Below are positions 23,775-34,622 of a stretch of DNA of 64,000 nt, one piece after another. Each line of letters opens with the position of its first letter. Position 1 is the first letter of the stretch. Source of the stretch: Parietaria judaica (taxonomy: Eukaryota > Streptophyta > Magnoliopsida > Rosales > Urticaceae); NCBI GenBank assembly GCA_954871525.1, contig OX940865.1, positions 11,360,606 through 11,424,605 on the forward strand. The letters are read 5' to 3'. The notes under the pieces are model-generated. The model was not told the origin of the DNA, searched no databases, and was given only the letters and a program-made list of their open reading frames with translations. The position numbers and the translations under genes are program-made.

Positions 23775-24426
23775 GTTGAATATTACGGCAAAAATACTCA
23801 ACCTTTGGTCAAACTGCCTCACAGGTACCCAACCTTTAAAACTCGCATAAAAATTACCCAACCTGCGTTGACCGTGACTTTGGTATGAAAACGTTAATTT
23901 TTCCGTTAAAATTCGTCATGTGGCCGTTAGCGGCAAAAATACCCAACCTTTTTTTTGAAAAAAATAATTTTTAATTTTTTTAATTTATGTTTTTCTTTTT
24001 ATTTTTCTTTTATTGATTAGTGATAATTACTTGAATTCCAAAAACATGGAATAACACAAAAGTTAGTCAAAACATCTATTGATTTCTTAATGTGCTTGTA
24101 TAAGCTACATTTGGTAATAAAAATCTTATTATTATGAGAAATTTTAAACATAATGTTACGGGTATTTTAAGTTATTGAAAAGGGTTTTGAGAATAGGTAT
24201 CTGGATTTCTGGTTATCTTGATTTCCGAGTATCCAGATTTCGGAGTATCCGCATTTCCCAATATCCGTATTTCTAGATATCCAGATTTCCATATCCGGAT
24301 ACGGGTAGTAATTTTTGGATACCCGGAAAACCAGATCCGGATACGGGTAGTTCAAATATTATCAAATATTCTTGCAAACTTTTTGACTTTTGACCAAAGA
24401 TTATGTATTTTTGCCGTAATTTTCCC
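23775..24426 (+). mobile_element. Mutator-like miniature element with two TIRs
   Basis: The left end ATTACGGCAAAAATAC...CTTTGGTCAAA is mirrored at the right end, which reads TTTTGACCAAAGATTATG then TATTTTTGCCGTAATTTTCC. The interior carries the same arm sequence as the 34.6-kb foldback (TTGACCGTGACTTTGG, AAAACGTTAATTTTTCCGTT) and a CCGGATAC-rich zone at 24180-24355. I could not identify a clean 9-bp target duplication. Confidence 0.7.
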
Positions 24427-24436
24427 TAAAAATTTA

Positions 24437-24656
24437 TTGTAAATTGTTTTGGACTTAGTCTTGATATAAATATTTTAAAATATCTAACCACCTCTCTTGT
24501 AATACTAAAACATAGATAAAGCCCAATTTTACGTATGGAAAACCGTAACTTTCAATTTACGGGTATGTTGATGGGTAACAAATTTACCGTTAAGCTTTTC
24601 AAACAAGTTTATCGATCATAATAATAATATGTTATAATTGTAATTTATAAGGTAAA
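24437..24656 (+). repeat. Dispersed direct repeat, copy 2
   Basis: Partner of 22108-22330. It abuts the right end of the Mutator-like element, so an insertion may have landed at the edge of a duplicated block. Confidence 0.8.
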
Positions 24657-26211
24657 AAGTGGTATATCACGCGCGCAACACCATTAGAATATCGTACATC
24701 ACATCACATCATACACACACATCTCCAAATACGTAAAACCACAATCGCGCACGGACGCACGCAACACCATTAGAATATCTCCACCCACCGCGTAACACCA
24801 CAATCACTTATATACATAAATACATATTATATGTGTCGTTGTATAAAGGAATCTGAACAAAAAACAAACCACGCGATACCCAGAGATCTTAAAGAAAGTA
24901 GAGACTAGTCTTGTCGTCTTCATCTTCCTCAGTTTTCACCCAGATATAACCCCATAATCATCTTCCTCAGTTTTCACCCAAATAATCATGCATTATTTGA
25001 TCCAAAATCTTTACCAAGTAATCTGGGTTTAGAGATGAAAATAGTGTTATTTTAATACGGTTTCTCATTTTAAAAATGTGTTCGCCCCCGCCCTTGAATA
25101 CAATACAGAGAAGAGCCAAGCCTGTAGTATGACAGACTGTAATTTATGCCTTAAATCTATATAGGAAGGGATAGAAAAATGCCTTAACAAACCCTAAACT
25201 TTAAATCAAACCCCAAATCTAAGCCCCGAGTCAAACCTTAAATCAATGGCAAAAAAAAAGGTATACATTGTATCTTCGATCTATATACTAATAAAATGAT
25301 ATCTTCATTAAATTATTATCTGCAGTGTGTCTCTCCAATGTTTATACTAAAAAAAAGAATACCTTCACATCAAAAAGAAAGAAAAATATCATCATTTTTG
25401 CTTAAATTCAGTTGCTAAAAAATTGCAAAACAATGAGGGAAAAGAAGAAGCTTGTCAGACAACCATTTGATGATTATAATTCATAGATATACAACAGACA
25501 GATGAAGATATCTATTCAAATTCAGTTGAAGGGATAATTGAGTGTATATGCCTTATTTTAAAGTGTCAATAAAATATGTCATGATTCTAGGAAAAATATA
25601 ATTATTTTTGAGAAATAGTACGTAATATTCAATTTCAAACGATGGAGTTGCATTTTAACCAACTTTTAATTTTTTTTGGAATAGCGATAATTTATGAAAT
25701 GTGGCATTTTCAACAAACAATTCATTCCATATGAATTTTCTTTTAATTAAAACCTTTTTATTTTTTAAAAAATTGTTATTAATTATGTAATCTTTTTGAT
25801 ATTAAATGTCTAATTTATTAGTTGACTTATTGAACTCTCTCCTCGTTCTCTCTCTTTCTTGGTGGAACATGATTGCGAATTATGAGAACCCAATGCTTCT
25901 GCGAAACCATAGTAGAGAGTTCAAAATGACACGAAAAGAGAGAAAGAAGAGATAGAGAAGTTTAGATTTATGGAATTTGAAATTTGTTAACTATTTCGTA
26001 GCTTAATTTATTCCTTTTTTTTTTGTATTTAATATAGTTGACTAATGTATTCAAAATTTGAAGTCGAATAATATTTTTGAAATATTAATAATTAAGGGTA
26101 GTAAAATTAGCCGAATACCTCGGTGACGATAAATTAGAAAAAGTGTTCATTTTACAGTTTTTACTCATAAAGACTAAATGTACCACATTACCCTAAAATA
26201 ATCCTGCGAAT
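24657..26211. other. Intergenic; two short direct repeats, no gene
   Basis: GCAACACCATTAGAATATC occurs twice (24676 and 24761 region). A CTTCCTCAGTTTTCACCCA phrase also occurs twice (24924-24980). There are no coding or RNA features. Confidence 0.4.
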
Positions 26212-26530
26212 ATGGAGGGTCGGATCCATCGGACCCTCCATTTTTTATTTTTTTTTACGGAGTCGGAGCTCCGCCTCCGACAAAACACGGAGCCGGATTA
26301 ATCCGGCTCCGACAATTTTAAAAAAAAAAATCGTGTAACGGCTCTTTATTTCCAGCCGTTGGATGAAGCGCGTGGACGGCCCAGATGAGTCGACCGTTGG
26401 GCAACGGCTCTCTTCGCATATCCCAAAAAACTTTCTGATTTTGCAGAAAGGACCCTGCAAATATATCCGTTGGTGATTAATACACCACTTACTCGATTCT
26501 CTCCAAAATTTCCCTATAAAAATCACACTT
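26212..26530 (+). promoter_or_regulatory. Palindrome cluster and TATA promoter of the hAT remnant
   Basis: Three self-complementary segments lie in a row: one with GGAGGGTC/GACCCTCC arms (26214-26240), a GTCGGAG/CTCCGAC-rich one (26262-26280), and a perfect 24-bp palindrome at 26288-26311 centred on GGATTAATCC. Then come repeated CCGTTGG and AACGGCTCT motifs (26338-26475), like hAT subterminal transposase-binding repeats. A TATAAAAA box is at 26515-26522, followed by a CT-rich leader. Confidence 0.6.
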
Positions 26531-26842
26531 CTCCCTCATTTTTTTCACACAACTCACTCTCTTCTTCTCTTACTCTCTCAACTCGCCCAAGCTCTCAAAA
26601 AATCCGATTTCAAGCTATAGTTTTCTTATCTTATAGTTATATTAATACACCGTTCTCGAGGCCGAAATGATCGCCGAGGAAAAGGACGGGCCGGTTCCGA
26701 AACCGGGTCGGTTAATAGTATCTCGCATTCAACTCCGCCAGTACAACAACAACAAATACAACATACATATTATGGCGGTGTTTACCAACAAAATGCTCCG
26801 GGTTCCTCTAGTCTACCATCGCCACAAATTCAACCTCATGCC

Positions 26843-27445
26843 ATGGTTCCGGTAATTTATGGTCAACAATTTGGTGGTTTTACTAACTTGCTTCAAAATG
26901 CTACAGGAAATATTCCGGAATGGTCGAGCGAGCAAGAGGCGTACGATGCCCAAAACCGAGAAGTTTCGGGATCGATGAACATGAACGACGGAAGAGACGA
27001 CGATCCGAATTACGAAGGTCTTGAAGGCGGGGACGACGACGACGACGATGAGGACGACGTCGAAGAGGAGGACGAAATTCTTCCACCGCCGCCGCCGGTC
27101 CGAGCTCGTGGTCGGCCTCGTGGTTCTAGTCGGCCTCCTATTCCGCCGCCGGCAAACCCGCCACCGCCAAAACCGAGGAAGAGGAAGAACCTAACATCTC
27201 CGGTATGGCGAAATGACTTTTTCCCACTTTATATTCTTAATCCTACTACAGGAAAGGAGGAAAGATTCGGAAAATGTCGAACTTGCGGAGAAATAAAGCC
27301 GGCCGATCCAAAAACTCAAGGCACATCGTACCTCCGAGATCACGCCTTGCAATGCCGAAAGCGTAAGAAAGTGGAGGAGGTAAGTCGCTTATCCGATCTC
27401 ATTTATAGGAAAGCTCTCGCTAATCTGGCATTTTCTCAAAGTTAG
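26843..27445 (+). CDS. BED zinc-finger protein, N-terminal exon of a hAT-type transposase (fragment)
   Basis: The 200-residue frame begins at the first in-frame ATG, though it is open without an ATG back to a stop near 26614. Seen: an acidic Asp/Glu run (52-79), a polyproline stretch with an AT-hook-like RGRPRG (89-94), a basic patch PRKRK, then a BED-type finger with Cys145, Cys148, His167 and Cys171. BED fingers bind DNA in hAT transposases and their domesticated derivatives. At 27377-27383 the coding sequence shows GAG|GTAAGT, a strong splice donor, so the true exon probably ends at residue 179 and the last 21 residues are intron read-through. No catalytic hAT domain follows, so the rest is deleted or was never included. 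It is either a dead element or an orphan exon; expression is unknown. Confidence 0.65.
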   Translation: MVPVIYGQQFGGFTNLLQNATGNIPEWSSEQEAYDAQNREVSGSMNMNDGRDDDPNYEGLEGGDDDDDDEDDVEEEDEILPPPPPVRARGRPRGSSRPPIPPPANPPPPKPRKRKNLTSPVWRNDFFPLYILNPTTGKEERFGKCRTCGEIKPADPKTQGTSYLRDHALQCRKRKKVEEVSRLSDLIYRKALANLAFSQS

Positions 27446-27978
27446 TGATGTAAAATGCTTCAAAGTTCAAACAAGTAAATAAATAAAAAGAAGCTAGAAA
27501 AATGAATATTGTTATACCATTAATATATCAGAAATAAATAATACATTATAAACATGTATTGCATTCGAAAGAGTTATCTACAAATCACTTAACAAATTGC
27601 TGGCTCACACAAAACCTCCAAACCTTTTAAACTATAAAAAAAAATTTAAAAAAATCAAGGCAAATAGAACCAAATCTTTATCTATCAAGGGTTTTGTCAG
27701 CCTAAGATATACAGTGAAGATCAATAATTGGATTTACTTTCATAATTAAGAAAGTAAAGGGCTACAAACGGAATTAGTTTATTAAGTTGATACCTCCGAA
27801 TCTCCGACTACTTAAAAATAACCGAAGGCGTTTCTGACGCAAAGACTGCAGCCCAATAATTAGCAAAGACGGTGAGCCCCAACGGTGTAGATTCTTTTTC
27901 GATAAATATGTCAGATCATGTTAGTCTTTACGGAGAAATATATCGTCAAACCGGCGAATGGTGTTTCCACAAACCACT
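27446..27978. other. Intergenic between hAT exon and MUN gene 3' end
   Basis: It contains the expected 3' UTR of the minus-strand MUN gene near 27800-27978. No remnant of the hAT catalytic region could be recognised on either strand. Confidence 0.45.
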
Positions 27979-30900
27979 TCAAAGTTTCGTAGGCAAGTTG
28001 TAAGTCTTCTTAAGAAACTTAGCCGCCATGTCATCGTTCCGGTAACACAAAACTCGGAGGATAGTGTTTGGCTCGGCAGGGTTCCACTGCCCCGAAGTTG
28101 GAGGCAATGGAAGCCGGGATTTCGCAGACGAGCTAAAGCCCTCAGAGAGAGCAGTTTTTAATTGCTGAATTAAGCTTTCGGTATCGGTACGATACAAGGG
28201 AAGAACGTTCCTTACTGACATTGAAAGCCTTGCGATCAGATCAGATGGCAAACCATCTCCATTGGACCAGAAAAGATCCATCAGAGACCTGAAATCCTCT
28301 TCTACTGCGTTCAAATCTTGCTTAGTGAAAGCCCGAGATGGACCGCCGGCGAGTAAAATTAACAAGAAACCATCGAAGGAAGCTTTCATTACGTCAGTGA
28401 TGGCTCGAGTTCTGACTCTGTCATGCACCGTTGATGAAATTATCTCCAAATACCGCTCCAATTCTTGAAGGTAAGGCTCAATCCTGGAAGAAGAAACATC
28501 ACCAACGTACAAACCGTCCCAGAAGACATGGCTTAATTCGTGAAAGACAATCTTGTACGCTATTGCTTGACAAAGTTGTTGAATACCGTCAACGCAAGCC
28601 GATTCTGAATGCTCAAACATTTTGCATGATTTATTTGCATTATCATCCACAAAACCGGCCTCCGAGTTCTCGAGATGAGCAACTATCCTATTTCTGAAAA
28701 CCCCCAACTCTGCACGAATAAGCTGCAATGTGTTGATGCGAACAAAAAACTGGGGTATCCCGAAGGTGTTATTATCCCGATCCGAATTTCCAACCTGGGA
28801 TTTCCTTCGTGTAAGATGTGACTTGTCCTTCTTCTTAAATACACCATTGAACTTCGATACCGTTGAACATCGGGTCAAAGAAGGCAGAGTGGGAACATAT
28901 GTACCTCGAGACCCTAGAACACAAAAGGAGAAGTTATGGTCAATTTCATGAATCAAACTGACAAAAATAATAATTAAATTACATGTTAATGTGATTTTAG
29001 GGTTATATTAGCACTATATTATTACTTTATAACTCTAGAAAAATATTGAATAAAAACTTCACCAAATTACCCAATAATAATTTTGTTTCTTCCCTTCATT
29101 TTCAACATTCATCAACAGCGAAGGGCCACTTATGTACTACCCCCTGTTATTCGAGGGGCTAAAAGAGCCAAAAACTCAACTATAGCTATAGATTACTACT
29201 AAATTTAAACTAGTAAGTTCGATGCAATTAGCTTACCACAGTCAGACTTGACCTTAGAGATATAGCGTTGGAGACATTGGTCGAGGGCGCTCTTCAACTC
29301 GAGAACCGTGACAGAATACATTGGTACCGGCAACATAAAGAATGCCTCCAAAGTACCATCAACGAGGCGTAGAACTTCGATGGCGGAAGGTGCAAAATGC
29401 TCTTTATTTGCCTGAGGACTCCATGCCTAAAAAACGGTTACATGGTCGATATTATGTAACAAAATGTCAGCTACTAAAATGACAATGAAAAAAAGAACTA
29501 ATATTATTATGAGATTATAGAGTGAGATTGAATTATCACTTATATGGGATAATCAATTGCTATTAGGGGTGAATAACTGAGTCTTCGGTTTTCATAACTA
29601 TTAGTACTGAGAATCACTTTGTCGATGAAGCCACACTATTGATGTTAAATCTCAATTTGACCAATTACTGGATTTTGGCTTTAAATTCGTAGTAATTCGG
29701 TTTCAACAACATTACAATAAAAACATAAATAATGTACTAAGAAAAAACACTACGCACCAGTCCCCACCAAGGCACATGTATTTTTTAAACGGTAAATATA
29801 TATATATAGATATATTATCCTTAAATTCATGTGCGTTGGTTGGAGCGGAGGGGTGGGGTGGGGCGGAGTAAAATACACATTCTGTATATATTAAACCAAG
29901 AGAATACATGTCGTCTTTGCGGTAAAATCGGGTAATCGGTGGGCTGCTTTTTAATGAAAACTGCAACCGGTACTGGTTAGCAAAACCGGTACCAGTTTTA
30001 GCCGCATTTGTCAAACTTTATTGAAATCTCAAAAATACACTTCTATTATAATTATATGTTTCAGATTTGGGTTAGAATTTTCTTTTTGTCCATCCCTACT
30101 TGCTATTATGAATCAAATTCAATGTTTGTTGAGACTATATCGCTTTGATCCTATCACTTGACAAAATCGTTTTGGATTAGTACCAATTCAATCAGCTTAA
30201 TATCAACCAGAAACCGGAAAAAAGTTCGCAGGATTAAACCTCTTGTTGAAGAGTCCGGTCAATCCTTTCCCTCAATCTGTCCACTCTGGTTTTGATCCAG
30301 GCCTTGACCAGACTAGCTATTACTGTTTCGGCTTCGTAAGGAGGCATCTCCCGTATAATGGATTTCCCACCATCATCACTGTCAACCGCATCTTCAACGG
30401 CAATTCGCACAAGATCTCTCTCCAAACTGTCGGCCGCTCTCAGCACTTGAATAGCGCCAGGTGTCAGCTCGCTGATTCCCGCCACGTATTTCTTGAGCTC
30501 GTTGTCGAAGCAAGAATGAAGGGTAGCCACGGCTACTCCGGCAGCAAGAGGGTGCCATCTCTTCAGCACGGGGCTGTATATAGTCTTCTCGCTTATTGCC
30601 AATTCCGTTACATCCTGGGCAACGGTGTAGAGGAAAGGATCATTGTTTTTCTGGTTCTTAGCCTTTTCTAGTTTCTGGTGAAAGAGATCAAACGAAAAGT
30701 GTCAATTACCGTAAAAATTATAGCATCAAAACAACCTGATATTACCCAATTGAATTTAGTTAGAGAAAGTGGAAGAGTAATTGGCGGTAAAAGCCCCTGA
30801 ACTTTTCAAGAAAGTAAAGTTTTCCCCGTGATACTATATTTGTGGCAGCAATACTCCTCGTACTTTATCAACAAGTCACTACTATGTGTAGAAAATGTGG

Positions 30901-33128
30901 TTTCCTTGACTGTATTTTTGTCATTAGTAAAAGAAATACAAGATTTTAAAATGAATCCCTCAAGTAAATCACAGTTTCGAGACATATCATTGATTTTTTT
31001 TTCTTTGAACGGGTAATAGGCAACCTACTACTTTTTTAAGTGCATGGGCAACTGTTGCCAAAAATCAATCATCGGGGGCAATCTGATATATGTTCAAAGC
31101 CTCCGGGGGCGTTAATGCCAAACTACTCAAAGAAGACTTGCCTGGGAAAATGCATTGCGTAGTGAAGCTCGTATGTATGTATCAACCTTGTCACGAGCCA
31201 CATCGAATTCACTTTTTATCTTGTGATCGTGAGAAATATCCGCTGACAATATCTTTGCAGATAACACCCCCAGACAGAAAATGTGTTGCATCAATTCAAT
31301 ATTGCCACTGTGGAAAATATCTCGGTAAGAGCGGAGCCTCTTCTCTGCCCAGCCAAGTATTGACCTCAATGTTGAAGTTAAAATCTTAACGTAAACGGGA
31401 TCCGTCGAAGTCTTGGCATCTTTTTCAACCTCACACAACAGATTACTCGACGCAAATAACAGGTCATTTTCCACTTGGCCGGTTGTAACGCAACGGTGAA
31501 ACAAAACCCACAAAAAGCAGATGTTATGCACCATGTCGTTAATCCCTAGGATTAGCCACGTCTTCTTGACGAGTTCTAAAACTTCATCGACCTCTTCGAT
31601 CACTATCGTCTGTTCATTGACGTCGAAACAAGACTCTAAAAGCATCTGGTACAGCTTCAGGTTGAAGGGATACCCGTCGGCCCAGTGGCACGAGTCATTG
31701 GAACCATCAAAAGATCTTGACGAGAGAGAGATGACCAAATTGTGGAGGGACAACATCGTCTCGTGGTTCTTTTCGATGGGTTTTTCTAAGCCTCTCTTGA
31801 TAATCATCTGCAGTTGTTTAGAGGCGCCGTCATATTTATCCAACGGCAAGTAAGGATGCAGAAGCAATCCTGCTTCTAGAACCTTCAGATTTCTTCTCTG
31901 ACAAGCTTCATATTCCCACTGATCAGAGAAGTCCGAAGACTTGAAATGAAGTAGCATCTCTAGAGGAAGAACTACAGTCTCCATCCGTCTTCCGAGCTGA
32001 TAAAGCCAAGGAAGAAAACGCCACGTTAAGCTTGACCTTCTCCACAATTTTCAAAAGCAACAAAACACACCTTTTCCACAATTTATACATGATTAAAGTC
32101 CAATATTATCAAGTTCAATTCAAATTCATTCAACTGAGAATTAAAGAATAAACCCGACTCTCAACAAACACGAAACCGAACAAATTCAATTTTCGAAAGC
32201 AAAAAAACATACACTTTCTACAATTTATACATGATTTAAGTCCAATTTTATCAAGTTCAATTCAAATCCATTCAACTGAGAATTAAAGCATAAACCTGAC
32301 TCTCAACAAACACGAAACCGAACAAATTCAATTTTCGAAAGCCAAAAAACATACTTTCTACAATTTATACATGAGCAGAGTAGAGTTACCAAACAAAATT
32401 CAGGTTCACTTCAATCCCGTCATTCAACTAAGCATGAATCCGACTCAACAAACGCGAAACCGAACAAATTCAACTCTCAAGAGCAAACCTTTTCCGCAGT
32501 TTATACATGATCAAGAGATACCAAACAAAATTCAAGTCCAATTCAGTCCAATTTCATCCAGTTCAATTCAGATTCATTCAACTGAGAATCCATGATCAAG
32601 ATCACCAAACAATTCAATCCCATTTCACTGACTTCAATTCAAATTCATTCAACTGAGACTCGAAGCACAAACCTGACCAGCAACGATTCTCAAGAGCGCC
32701 CTCCGAATCCTCGAATCAGTCTGCTCCGGAACCCTCATCTGAACCCTAATCATCTCCCACACCGCCGCCGCCGACCGCTTCGCCTCGCCGCCGGTCCCCA
32801 GCCGCGACCCCGACGCCGACTTCAGGCCCAGCGCCTTCTTCACGCGGCCCGCCGCCGTCGCCGTCAGCGACCGCTGGAGCGGAGCCGGCCGCACGGCCCT
32901 CTCCGACTGCGGGATGAAGGTGAGCGGCTTCCCGCCGGAGCTCCGGCACGCGCCGACGAGGATCTCGTAGGCGGTCTCCCGGAGCTCCGAGTCCAAGAGG
33001 TCCGAGCCGACGGCGAAGGGAGACGAGAGCGCTTCGACCGAGCGGTGGATCGGCATGGCGGTCGGGGCTTGTCGGAGTTGGTTGCTCCGAGAGCTTCCGA
33101 ACACTCTGTCTCTCAGTATATCCGCCAT
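27979..33128 (-). CDS. MUN-domain (DUF810) protein, unc-13/PATROL1-like, 5 exons
   Basis: Exons on the minus strand: 33128-32673, 31996-31142, 30674-30240, 29426-29237, 28913-27979. They join in phase to 956 residues, near the roughly 950-1000 of the Arabidopsis At2g20010/At2g25800-type proteins, which it resembles more than PATROL1 itself. The MUN domain is shared with Munc13 tethering factors; PATROL1 controls delivery of the AHA1 proton pump to the plasma membrane in guard cells, so a role in exocytic trafficking is inferred. Landmarks: QMRVPEQTDSRIRRALLR before the exon 1 end, CHWADGYPFNLKLYQ and the WAEKRL segment in exon 2, KRWHPLAAGVAVATLH in exon 3, and TSGQWNPAEPNTILRVLCYR near the C-terminus. 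Intron 2 (30675-31141) has a GC donor; the other introns are GT-AG. No frame damage. Confidence 0.95.
30780..31122. mobile_element. Miniature element in intron 2 of the MUN gene (tentative)
   Basis: The edges are weakly inverted: TTGGCGGTAAAAGCCCCTGA on the left, and TTTGGCATTAACGCCCCC read inward from the right. GGGGGC-type motifs recur near the right end. No target duplication was found. It ends about 20 nt from the GC splice donor. Confidence 0.4.
32041..32660. repeat. Intronic minisatellite, about 140-bp unit, 4 copies
   Basis: The phrase TTTATACATGA recurs at 32082, 32224, 32364 and 32500 (spacing 142, 140, 136). Units share TCATTCAACTGAGAATTAA, CAACAAACACGAAACCGAAC and ATTCAATTTTCGAAAGC. 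They fill intron 1 (31997-32672) almost completely; the first two copies are very alike. Confidence 0.85.
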
Positions 33129-33300
33129 TTTTGTGCAGAGCTCTCTGCTTTACCAAAAAAAAAATCGCAATGAAGAAAGGAAGAGATGCAAAGTTTAAAG
33201 GTTCGAATTGGTGGGGTTTTGAAGGAAAAAAGTATATCTATATATTTGTGTGTATATATATGTATATGTAATGTTGCTTGAGTTCTAAGGAAGAAGGATA
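33129..33300 (-). promoter_or_regulatory. MUN gene leader and probable promoter
   Basis: Several TATATA boxes on the minus strand lie at 33235-33265, about 110-140 bp upstream of the start codon. Too many are present to choose one. Confidence 0.4.
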
Positions 33301-33489
33301 ATGTTTTATAGTGGAGAGTGACGATGGAAACAAAAGATATACAATTTTGATTTTGATTTTGATTTTTTATTTATTTTTTTTATGTTGGGATTCGATTCGA
33401 ATAGATTGAGGAAGTTGGTTGGTTTAGTTAGTTGGAACTTCGAAGATATTAATATTCATAATTTTAATATATATTTTATTTTTGACAAA

Positions 33490-33660
33490 TAAGCTTACTT
33501 GGTCTACTGATAATACCACTACTCACCTCTTCGAAACGTCACGGGTTCAAATCTTATGGGAAGTAATATACTTGCCCCTAAATATAGTTAGTGTAAGAAC
33601 TTCCCATGAATTTGAACCTGTGACCTCTTATAGACGTATGTAGTAGATTAATTTCTAGTT
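33490..33660. mobile_element. Inverted pair of tRNA-like SINE heads
   Basis: The forward copy has A box-like TGGTCTACTGATAATACC and B box-like GGGTTCAAATC (33552), followed by TTATGGGAAGT. The reverse complement of 33600-33655 gives the same order with changes (TCACAGGTTCAAATTCATGG, GAAGTT). The arms are about 55-60 bp with a spacer of about 35 bp, so the transcript would fold into a hairpin. It is not a functional tRNA. Confidence 0.55.
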
Positions 33661-33894
33661 CAAACAAGTTTGATTTTGTCAAATTACACATAAATGATAA
33701 ATAATTAGTGTTTTTAATAGGGTATAAAATAAAGAGATATTTGAGGCATAAAGACTTTGTGTTTGCATTTTATTGAAGGTATTCCTAATCATTATTTTTA
33801 CCGGTATAAAGACTCAATGTTCTGTTTTATTTTTATAACTTTGAGCCCCCAGTACTAAATAAATAGTAAATGTTATTTTTTTGCGAAGTAATCC

Positions 33895-34200
33895 ACGGTA
33901 TAGGCAACGCACTCGATGATCTCGACTGTATCAGTGACATAATATGCGGTGTTGGCCACGCACTCGGCCGTGAGTATACATCGCCGACACGGTGGAGAAC
34001 GACAAGTGTGTCGCCAACACCACTGAGTACGTCACTGTCACCAACACCATCGAGAACGCCAATTGCGTCGCTGATACAGTCGAGAACACAAATTACGTTG
34101 TCAACACCGCCGAGTACATCGCCGACACTGTTTAGAACACTGAATTCGTCGCTGACACCATCAATTACGTCACGACATCGTCAAGAAAACCGAGTACGTC
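33895..34200. repeat. Degenerate 30-bp coding-like minisatellite with an internal inversion
   Basis: Repeats of about 30 bp (GTCGCYRACACMRYSGAGWA type) run from 33975 to 34170. Read on the minus strand they give GVLDGVGD-type and LDCISDAI peptide units without a stop across several units. The segment 33897-33971 gives the same type of peptide (NALDDLDCISDII) on the plus strand, so the array flips orientation near 33972. I do not recognise a protein family. Confidence 0.6.
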
Positions 34201-34314
34201 GCATAAACTTGATGTCTGCCTTAGTTTGGTGACCAGAACTCAAAAGTTAACAGAAAATAAAACATTTGGTATTTATACGGGTAAAAATAAACAAATAGAA
34301 TATACGTCTAACCA

Positions 34315-34530
34315 AGGTTCAACTTACCGAACTTGCCGATAAATCGTTTGTCGTTATCGACGAATTAATCGATAACTTATCGGATTATCGACGGAAAACT
34401 AATAATACTGTAGCTTACCGATTACCGATACTTTTCGATGATTATTCACGGATTATCGACACTTATCGAGGATTATCGATGAAAAATCACTAAAATATTT
34501 TTAAGAATAACGATGCAATATTTTTAAGAA
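34315..34530 (+). mobile_element. TCGATAATC-rich miniature element, partial
   Basis: It begins GGTTCAACTTACCGAACTT and carries many TCGATAA/TTATCGA motifs. It matches, in reverse, 39060-39445. Only one end is visible; the sequence continues toward the Mutator-like insertion at 34632. Confidence 0.65.
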
Positions 34531-34622
34531 TAACGCACAAAAAGCATGAGTTCAGGGGTAATGATGCAATATTTTGAATTCCGGGGGCAATTAAGCATAA
34601 GACAATGAAATATTTGTGTCAA

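Noticed and set aside
26667..26855. 62-codon frame upstream of the BED exon
   Set aside because: A different frame from the BED protein; the BED frame itself is open through here, so this frame is a by-product.
32592..33173. 193-codon plus-strand frame opposite MUN exon 1
   Set aside because: GC-rich antisense shadow of a well-supported exon.
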